Shown here in pieces: positions 58,394 to 64,000 of a stretch of 64,000 nucleotides of DNA. The notes below the pieces were generated by a model that did not search any database, had not been told where the DNA came from, and saw only the letters and a program-made list of their open reading frames with translations. The translations under genes and the position numbers were made by a program. Every line of letters starts with the position of its first letter. Positions within the stretch are counted from its first letter, which is position 1. The DNA is taken from the NCBI GenBank assembly GCA_035636595.1, contig DASPYU010000020.1, positions 62,001-126,000 of the forward strand. The letters run 5' to 3'. The DNA comes from RBG-16-68-12 sp035636595. Lineage in GTDB: Archaea > Thermoplasmatota > Thermoplasmata > RBG-16-68-12.

Positions 58394-59099
58394 AGGACGT
58401 GTGCATCTCGAATCGACCGCCGGTGCGTCGGGGCAGCTCCGCCTCCAGGAATCGGAGGCCCCGCTCGTACTCTCCGGGTGGGAGCAGGTCGAACGTGGAC
58501 AGGTAGCGGCGACGCACCCGTTCGATCTGCTGCTCCGCGGTCATTGCTCGCTCGTACGGTCGCTCCTCGACTCGGACGTCGTGAAACCCGGACACCGCGA
58601 GGGCCTGTGCGATGCCCTCGATCGTCGGGAAGCGTGCTCGATCGATTTGCAGAAGGCTCGGGAACGCCTCTTCCATGATTCCGAGGCGACGTCGTGCCAT
58701 GTCGCTTGTGGCGATGACGACACCGCAGGAGACGCGGGCAATCTCGCGGATAGCGGCCGGCACGTCAGCGAGGTGCTGGAGGACCATCACGGCGACCGTC
58801 GTGTCGAACGTGCCCCTCCCGAAAGGGAGGTGATGGCCTTCTGCTTCGACAATCGCGAACGGCCCCTTCCGTCGAGCGACGTGCAGCATCGCGCGGGAGG
58901 GATCGAGCGCCACGACTCGGTTCGACTCGGAGAGCAGATGCGAGTATCGACCGGTGCCTGCGCCGAAGTCCAAGATCCGTTGCCCCGGCTCGATGCGGCC
59001 GATTTCTCGGATCGCGCGGAGCCAATACTCGCGGTCGAGCCGTTCATCGGCACGCCCGAGGTCGTAGTCTGCGGCGTGACGCGCGTAGTCGACCGTCAC
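58368..59099 (-). CDS. SAM-dependent class I methyltransferase
   Basis: 243 residues with a standard Rossmann SAM fold: motif I ILDFGAGTGRYSHLL (about 43-57), acidic VALDPSRAML, motif II/III HHLPFGRGTFDTTVAVMVLQHL. The N-terminus YARHAADYDLGRADERLDREYW resembles ubiquinone/menaquinone and small-molecule methyltransferases (UbiE-like). Substrate unknown. The divergent neighbour is a MTH1187-family protein (47 nt away), and its end overlaps amzA. Confidence 0.82.
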   Translation of the reverse strand: MTVDYARHAADYDLGRADERLDREYWLRAIREIGRIEPGQRILDFGAGTGRYSHLLSESNRVVALDPSRAMLHVARRKGPFAIVEAEGHHLPFGRGTFDTTVAVMVLQHLADVPAAIREIARVSCGVVIATSDMARRRLGIMEEAFPSLLQIDRARFPTIEGIAQALAVSGFHDVRVEERPYERAMTAEQQIERVRRRYLSTFDLLPPGEYERGLRFLEAELPRRTGGRFEMHTSFTFLAGSR

Positions 59100-59146
59100 G
59101 GAAGTTGCAAGAGGCGGCGCCGATATGAGGCTGCCGGGGTCCGACC

Positions 59147-59455
59147 GTGACGATTGCGGAGTTCAGCATCACGCCGATCGGGAAGGGCGTCAGCGTCGGG
59201 GAGTACGTCGCCCGGTGCGTCGACATCGTCGATCGCAGCGGTCTCGCGTATCGTCTCAACCCAATGGGGACGGTCGTCGAGGGATCGTTCGACGATGTCG
59301 TATCGCTCATCGCCCGCTGCCACAAGGCCGTCGCGAAGGACTGCGAGCGCGTCTCAACGCTCATCAAGATCGATGACCGGAAGGGCGCCACCGGACAGCT
59401 CGATGCGAAGGTCGCGGCCGTCGAGCGGAGTCTCGGCCGGAAGATCAAGTCGTAA
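59147..59455 (+). CDS. MTH1187/YkoF-family (UPF0045) protein
   Basis: Small tetrameric protein, 102 residues, of the MTH1187/UPF0045 family, often bound to a thiamine-like or other ligand. EFSITPIGKGVSVGEYVARC and LNPMGTVVEG are diagnostic. The GTG start at 59147 gives MTIAEFS. A YkoF-type thiamine-binding role has been proposed for relatives, but function here is unproven. Converges with the MFS gene, with an 11-nt overlap at the stops. Confidence 0.88.
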   Translation: MTIAEFSITPIGKGVSVGEYVARCVDIVDRSGLAYRLNPMGTVVEGSFDDVVSLIARCHKAVAKDCERVSTLIKIDDRKGATGQLDAKVAAVERSLGRKIKS

Positions 59456-60638
59456 GCGACGGGCTCCACATCAGAAGCGCGACTGCCGCGAAGGTCGCCG
59501 TAATGGCGCCGAACGCAAAGGTGGCCGTCGGAGCGAAGGCCACCCAGAGGAAGCCCGCCACCAAACCCGACGCGAGCTTCGCGACCCCGACGCTCGTGTG
59601 GTACGCCCCGAGGACAGTTGCCTTGATCTCAGACGGCGCGAAGTCCGCGACGAGGGCGCGCTGCGTGCCCTCGGCCATTCCGTACTCCAGGCCATAGAGG
59701 ATGAACGCGATCACCAGGACGAACAGCGCATCCGAGAAGACGAGCAGCGTCGCCATCGCGATGAACGCAAGGTATCCGATGAGCACAACCGGTTTCCGCC
59801 CGACGCGATCCGAGAGGATGCCCGCCGGGAACGCATGGGCGGCGTAGACGATGTTGTAGAGCACATAGAGCAGGATCACGACGGTCGTCGCGTTCGTCTG
59901 GCCGGCCCGGAGGAGGAGGAAGGCGTACGAGAAGTCCGCGAAGGAAAACAGGCTCGCGATCACGATGAAGGTGCGCAGGGGGCGTGGGATGCCTCGGAAG
60001 GTGACACGGAGCGGCCGCTTCGGCACCGGTGTCCGCTGCGGTTCGCGGACCAGGAGCACGATCAAGACGGAGACGACCGCGGGGATCGCCGCAAGCAGGA
60101 GGACCAGACGATACTGCTCGGCGATGCTCAGGGAAGCCGCGACGGTGCCGAGCAAGACGAGGGTGACGATCGGACCCAAGATGGCGCCGGTCGTGTCCAT
60201 GCTCCGGTGGAACCCGAACGCTTTTCCGCGGGTTTCTGCCGGCGTCGACTCCGTCAGCAGGGCGTCGCGCGGGGCATCCCGCACCCCTTTGCCCGTCCGC
60301 TCGATCACTCGCAGCCCGATGAACTGGGGCCAACTCTGGGCGAACGGGAAGAGGACCTTCATCAACGTGGAGAGGGCGTAGCCCGCGCCGACGAACCGCT
60401 TCCGTTTGCCCGCGGCGTCGGAGAATCGCCCGGAGACGATCTTCATGAACGAGACGACGCTGTCCGAGAATCCTTCCTCCAGGCCGACGATGAGGGCGTT
60501 CGCGCCGAGGACCTGGATCAGGAAGAACGGGAGAATCGGCAGGATCATCTCGCTGCTGATGTCGGTGAAAAGGGAGACGACACCTAGGATGACGACGTTC
60601 GCAGTGAGTCCGTAAGCAAGAGATCGCCGCGCCGCCAT
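59445..60638 (-). CDS. Major facilitator superfamily transporter
   Basis: Twelve-helix MFS permease, 397 residues from ATG 60638. The N-terminal VVSLFTDISSEMILPILPFFLIQVLG, the loop GRFSDAAGKRKRFVG and RVIERTGKGVRDAPRDAL (motif A-like), and central SDRVGRKPVVLIGY are typical. Substrate unknown; a multidrug or nutrient role is possible. Four nucleotides after the CAX gene, so cotranscribed with it. Confidence 0.9.
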   Translation of the reverse strand: MAARRSLAYGLTANVVILGVVSLFTDISSEMILPILPFFLIQVLGANALIVGLEEGFSDSVVSFMKIVSGRFSDAAGKRKRFVGAGYALSTLMKVLFPFAQSWPQFIGLRVIERTGKGVRDAPRDALLTESTPAETRGKAFGFHRSMDTTGAILGPIVTLVLLGTVAASLSIAEQYRLVLLLAAIPAVVSVLIVLLVREPQRTPVPKRPLRVTFRGIPRPLRTFIVIASLFSFADFSYAFLLLRAGQTNATTVVILLYVLYNIVYAAHAFPAGILSDRVGRKPVVLIGYLAFIAMATLLVFSDALFVLVIAFILYGLEYGMAEGTQRALVADFAPSEIKATVLGAYHTSVGVAKLASGLVAGFLWVAFAPTATFAFGAITATFAAVALLMWSPSLTT

Positions 60639-60642
60639 AGGC

Positions 60643-61719
60643 TCACGGAGGTGGATGGAAGAAGAATGCCACGGCAATCACCGCGTAGACCATCACGAGC
60701 AACGCGCCTTCATACCAGTTGCTTCGACCGTCAGAAACCACGGCTGCAACGACGGCTGTCGCCAAAGCCAAGGACGCGAGCTCGAAGATCTCAAAGTCGA
60801 GGGTCATCACGTTCGCGGTCAACAGGGACACGAACACGAGGATCGGCGCCACGAAGAGCGCGACCTGGGTCGTCGATGTCGTGGCGACGGCGACGCTCAG
60901 CTCCATCTTGTTTCGCCAGGCCATCAGGACAGCACTCCCGTGTTCTGCGGCATTGCCGACAATGGCGACGATGATCACGCCGACGAAGAGTTCGGTGAGG
61001 CCGAGGCTCCGTCGGGCGGTCTCGAGGGAACCGACCAGGATCTCGCTCTCGATCGCGACCAAGGCCGTCGACGTGACGAGGACGCTCAGCGCAAACCGTT
61101 TCTCCCATCGTGGCTTCTCGGAAACTTCCGTCACCGGATTGAAGATGTCCTTGTGCGTGCGCAGCGAGAAGAAGAGGCCGAACACGTAGGCGAGAAGAAG
61201 GATCCCGGCGATTCCGAGGCTCATCTCCTCCAGCGTAACGCCCGCCCGGATGCCCGTCGAGAGCACGTACAGGGCCGGCATTACGAGACCGATAACCGCG
61301 ACGACGAGCATCGTGATCTGAATCCCGGATGCCTCCCGGGAGAAATGCTGAGTCTTGTACCGCGCGCCGCCCGCGAGCATGCTCAACCCAAGGACCAGGA
61401 GGAGGTTCCCGACGATCGAGCCCGTGAGCGACGCCTTCACGACTTCCGTCAAGCCCCGGGACAAGGCGAAGATCGCGATGATGAGCTCCGTCGCATTCCC
61501 GAACGTCGCATTGAGCAGGCCGCCCACACCAGGACCTGCGTGCTTGCCGAGTTCCTCCGTCGCGAGGCCGAGGAACCACGCGAGCGGAATGATCGCGACT
61601 CCCGCCACGGCGAAGACGACCACGCCGGGCCCGAGGATGAGGTCGAGGACCCAGCTCACGGGGACGAGGACCCCGAGGACGAGCGCCCACGTGTACGCCC
61701 GGAGCGGCCCGAGATCCAT
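60643..61719 (-). CDS. Ca2+/H+ (cation/proton) antiporter, CAX family
   Basis: CaCA-superfamily exchanger, 358 residues, about eleven membrane segments. Both inverted-repeat signatures are present: GGLLNATFGNATELIIAIFAL near 66-86 and GVIIVAIVGNAAEHGSAVLMA near 240-260. ATG 61719 lies about 28 nt after an ATTAAGT box, so the mRNA is leaderless. Likely exports Ca2+ or other divalent cations using the proton gradient. The downstream MFS gene may share the transcript. Confidence 0.93.
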   Translation of the reverse strand: MDLGPLRAYTWALVLGVLVPVSWVLDLILGPGVVVFAVAGVAIIPLAWFLGLATEELGKHAGPGVGGLLNATFGNATELIIAIFALSRGLTEVVKASLTGSIVGNLLLVLGLSMLAGGARYKTQHFSREASGIQITMLVVAVIGLVMPALYVLSTGIRAGVTLEEMSLGIAGILLLAYVFGLFFSLRTHKDIFNPVTEVSEKPRWEKRFALSVLVTSTALVAIESEILVGSLETARRSLGLTELFVGVIIVAIVGNAAEHGSAVLMAWRNKMELSVAVATTSTTQVALFVAPILVFVSLLTANVMTLDFEIFELASLALATAVVAAVVSDGRSNWYEGALLVMVYAVIAVAFFFHPPP

Positions 61720-61792
61720 CGGCCCCGGAAAAGTGCGCTCCCACTTAATGTCGCGGGCAAGGCTTAACTAGCGACGCCCGAATGCGCGCTCG

Positions 61793-63229
61793 ATGATCTC
61801 TGCGGTCGAGATGCGCGTGCTCGATCGGAATGCCCAGCACTTCGGCGTCTCGATCCTGGAACTCATGGAGAACGCCGGCAAGGCGGTCGCGGATGTCGCC
61901 CGGTCGGAGCTCCATGCGTCCGGCAAGAAAATCCTGGTCCTCTGCGGGACGGGCAACAACGGGGGAGACGGCTTGGTCGCCGCCCGCCACCTCGCGGAGG
62001 ACGCCAACGTGACGGTCCTCCTCGCACGGTCCCCGGACCAGTTCACGACACCGGAGGCGCGGACGAACTTCGAGCGCTTGCGAGACGTGCCAATCCTGGC
62101 GGGTCTCGATCGCAGCGAGCCCGCGATCGCGGAGGCGCACATCCTCATCGATGCGCTCCTCGGGATCGGCGTCTCCGGCGACTTGCGGGAACCGTTCGCC
62201 TCTCTCGTGAAACAACTCAATGCCTCTGGCAAGCCGATCCTCAGTGTCGATGTGCCGAGTGGACTCGGCACCGCCTCCGCGGTCCATCCGACCGTGACGG
62301 TGGCTCTCTACGACGTCAAAGAGGGCATGACCCCGCAGAACTCCGGGACCATCCGCGTCGTGGACATCGGCATCCCTGCGAAGATCGCGACGATGATCGG
62401 TCCCGGAGAGTTCGTCCTCTATCCGGTCCCGAAGGCTTCGAGCCACAAGGGCGAGAACGGACGCGTCCTCGTCGTGGCCGGCGGACCGTACACAGGCGCA
62501 CCGGCGCTCGTCGGATTTGGGGCGCTCGGCGCCGGCGCGGACCTGGTGCGCATCGCGACGCCCGCGGTCGCGGCACCGGTCGTCGCCGGCTACTCCCCCA
62601 CGTTCATCGTGCATCCGCTCGTCGGCCATCGCCTGCTCCGGGAGGACACGCGGCAGATCCTCGAGCTCGGGGCGAAGTGCGACGCGGTCGCGATCGGCCC
62701 GGGGTTGGGAGACGCGGAGGGAACCCTCGATGCGGTGCGAGACATCGTCCGGAATCTCACACTCCCGATTGTCATCGACGCGGACGCCATCAAGGCGATC
62801 GCCGCGGATCCCCGAACGATCGCAGGAAAGCGGGTCGTGATCACCCCGCACTCCCGCGAGTTCAAGGTCCTGACGAACAAGGCGCTACCGGACGCACCGG
62901 AGGAACGGGCCGCGATCGTGCGCGATGTGGCGAAGTCCCTCGGTGCGACGATCCTGCTCAAAGGGCCCGTGGACCTCGTATCGGATGGCGACCGGGTGAA
63001 GCTCAATTACACGGGCAACCCCGGCATGACCGCCGGGGGGACGGGGGACGTCCTCTGCGGGGTGGTCGCGGGCCTCGTCTCGAAAGGGATGACGCCGTTC
63101 GATGCGGCCCGCCTCGGGGCGTTCGTCAACGGCTCCGCGGGCGACCTCGCGTTCAAGGCGAAGAGCTACGGGCTGACCGCCGTGGACGTGGCGGACAACG
63201 TGGGCCGCGTCCTTGCAGAGTTCCTCTGA
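61793..63229 (+). CDS. nnr: Bifunctional NAD(P)H-hydrate repair enzyme
   Basis: Fused NAD(P)HX epimerase (about 1-205; LCGTGNNGGDGLVAARHLAED) and ADP-dependent dehydratase (about 215-478; ribokinase-like, AGGPYTGAPALVGFGALGAGADLVRIATP, and NPGMTAGGTGDVLCGVVAGL). It restores NADH and NADPH from hydrated forms. 478 residues, normal for the archaeal and bacterial fusion. A CTTAACTAG box about 30 nt upstream suggests leaderless mRNA. Divergent from the CAX gene. Confidence 0.95.
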   Translation: MISAVEMRVLDRNAQHFGVSILELMENAGKAVADVARSELHASGKKILVLCGTGNNGGDGLVAARHLAEDANVTVLLARSPDQFTTPEARTNFERLRDVPILAGLDRSEPAIAEAHILIDALLGIGVSGDLREPFASLVKQLNASGKPILSVDVPSGLGTASAVHPTVTVALYDVKEGMTPQNSGTIRVVDIGIPAKIATMIGPGEFVLYPVPKASSHKGENGRVLVVAGGPYTGAPALVGFGALGAGADLVRIATPAVAAPVVAGYSPTFIVHPLVGHRLLREDTRQILELGAKCDAVAIGPGLGDAEGTLDAVRDIVRNLTLPIVIDADAIKAIAADPRTIAGKRVVITPHSREFKVLTNKALPDAPEERAAIVRDVAKSLGATILLKGPVDLVSDGDRVKLNYTGNPGMTAGGTGDVLCGVVAGLVSKGMTPFDAARLGAFVNGSAGDLAFKAKSYGLTAVDVADNVGRVLAEFL

Positions 63230-63276
63230 GGCCGGCCGCACACAAGCATTAAGCGAACCCGGAGCTTGGAGCGCCC

Positions 63277-64000
63277 GTGGACATCGAGCCGGTGCCCGAC
63301 GCGCCCGCCCTCACCGCGGATGACGTCCTCGTCGTCGCGGACCTGCACATCGGGCTCGAAGAGGAACTCCGGGAAAAGGGCATCCGGATCCCGAGCCGCG
63401 CCGAAGTCATGGGGGAGCGGATCCTCGACATCGCCGACCGTCGCGGCGCGACGCGCCTCGTCATCCTCGGGGACGTCAAGCACCTCGTCCCGAAGATGGC
63501 CTCGCGCGAGCGGCGTGATGTCTACGTGTTCTTCCGCGACCTCTCGCCGGCGTTCCGCGAAATCACGATCGCCCAGGGCAACCACGACGGGATGCTGAAG
63601 AACATCGTGCCGCGGAACGTGCGCTTCAAGCCCGCGTACGGCTTTCGCCTCGACGACGTCGGCTTCTGCCACGGCCACGCGTGGCCCTTCAAGAAGGTCA
63701 TGGAGACGGACGTCCTCTTGATGGGGCACAACCATCCCGCGGCCGCGTTCCGGGACGCGATGGGCTCCCGACAGATCGTCCCGTGTTGGATGCGCATCCC
63801 CTTCCTCCGGAAACACAAGCGGTATCCGAAACTCCCGAAGGAGGCCATCGTGGTGCCGTCCTTCAACGAGCTCTGTGGCGGGATGCCCGTGAACGACGTC
63901 CGGGCCCGGTTCATCGGTCCGCTCTTCGACGAGGACTTGGTGCGGGTCGACGACGCGTCCGTCCATCTCCTCGACGGCACGAACCTGGGCCGACTCGCCG
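63277..64000 (+). CDS. Metallophosphoesterase (calcineurin-like), partial
   Basis: Archaeal calcineurin-like phosphoesterase, 241 codons to the window edge. Metal motifs in order: VVADLHIG, VILGDVKHLVP, AQGNHDG and MGHNHPA. The start is GTG 63277, placed about 26 nt after a CATTAAGC box, so the mRNA is likely leaderless. Related archaeal proteins sit beside DNA-repair helicases; here the partner would lie outside the window. Continues past 64000. Confidence 0.88.
   Translation, partial: MDIEPVPDAPALTADDVLVVADLHIGLEEELREKGIRIPSRAEVMGERILDIADRRGATRLVILGDVKHLVPKMASRERRDVYVFFRDLSPAFREITIAQGNHDGMLKNIVPRNVRFKPAYGFRLDDVGFCHGHAWPFKKVMETDVLLMGHNHPAAAFRDAMGSRQIVPCWMRIPFLRKHKRYPKLPKEAIVVPSFNELCGGMPVNDVRARFIGPLFDEDLVRVDDASVHLLDGTNLGRLA

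Overview
The window is archaeal, from a high-GC, aerobic member of the Thermoplasmatota (inference). The evidence for an archaeon is the ribosomal stalk set L11/L1/L10/P1, SecE, Spt5, aIF1A, aIF5A, Nop5, Rio kinase, KH rRNA-processing protein, Csl4, HerA, pantoate kinase, RtcB and archaemetzincin. Adjacent gyrB-gyrA, two FtsZ genes and many apparently leaderless mRNAs (a TATA-like box 25-35 nt before the start codon) fit Thermoplasmatota. Cytochrome oxidase subunits and a heme operon point to oxygen respiration. Coding is dense, most genes sit in short operons, and I saw no insertion sequences, prophage, CRISPR array or rRNA.

Layout. 1-7.8 kb: minus-strand block ftsZ, secE, spt5, L11, then L1, L10, P1; an acetamidase-like gene and a divergent TrmB-family regulator interrupt it between L11 and L1. 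A second ftsZ lies upstream. 8-10.3 kb: HD phosphohydrolase and a surface PKD protein. 10.4-15.4 kb: a cysteine neighbourhood of tRNA-Cys, cystathionine beta-synthase-like, cystathionine gamma-lyase-like and CysRS genes. 15.5-20.1 kb: gyrB-gyrA. 20.1-29.2 kb: a dipeptide-epimerase-like gene diverging from an eight-gene heme operon, hemA-C-D-B-Q-L-E-H. It contains every step from glutamyl-tRNA to coproheme decarboxylation except coproporphyrinogen oxidase.

29.2-43.9 kb: DNA repair (nth, herA), folate and CoA synthesis (folC, coaBC, pantoate kinase), thymidylate kinase, PrsW-like protease, pyruvate phosphate dikinase, and an RNA/translation block (KH protein, Rio kinase, aIF1A) next to a CDIN1-like nuclease. 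44-50 kb: cis-prenyltransferase, a ThiI-like/E1-like sulfur-transfer pair, Csl4, a METTL5-like methyltransferase and a Ras-like GTPase. 50.2-51.6 kb: cytochrome oxidase subunits III and IV. 51.6-64 kb: tRNA-Val, small coiled-coil proteins, mtnA, nop5, aIF5A, agmatinase, rtcB-amzA, two transporters, the NAD(P)H-hydrate repair enzyme and a partial phosphoesterase.

The most notable signals are: (i) the same 21-bp inverted repeat, TTATCA-N9-TGATAA, in two divergent intergenic regions (TrmB/acetamidase and epimerase/hemA), suggesting one regulator controls both; (ii) an archaeal coproporphyrin-type heme operon containing HemQ; (iii) a CysRS that appears to have Asp in place of a zinc-binding Cys, near a tRNA-Cys with A rather than U at the discriminator position; (iv) an Spt5 with an extra N-terminal beta-rich domain of about 150 residues; (v) several short genes that length-filtered annotation would miss.
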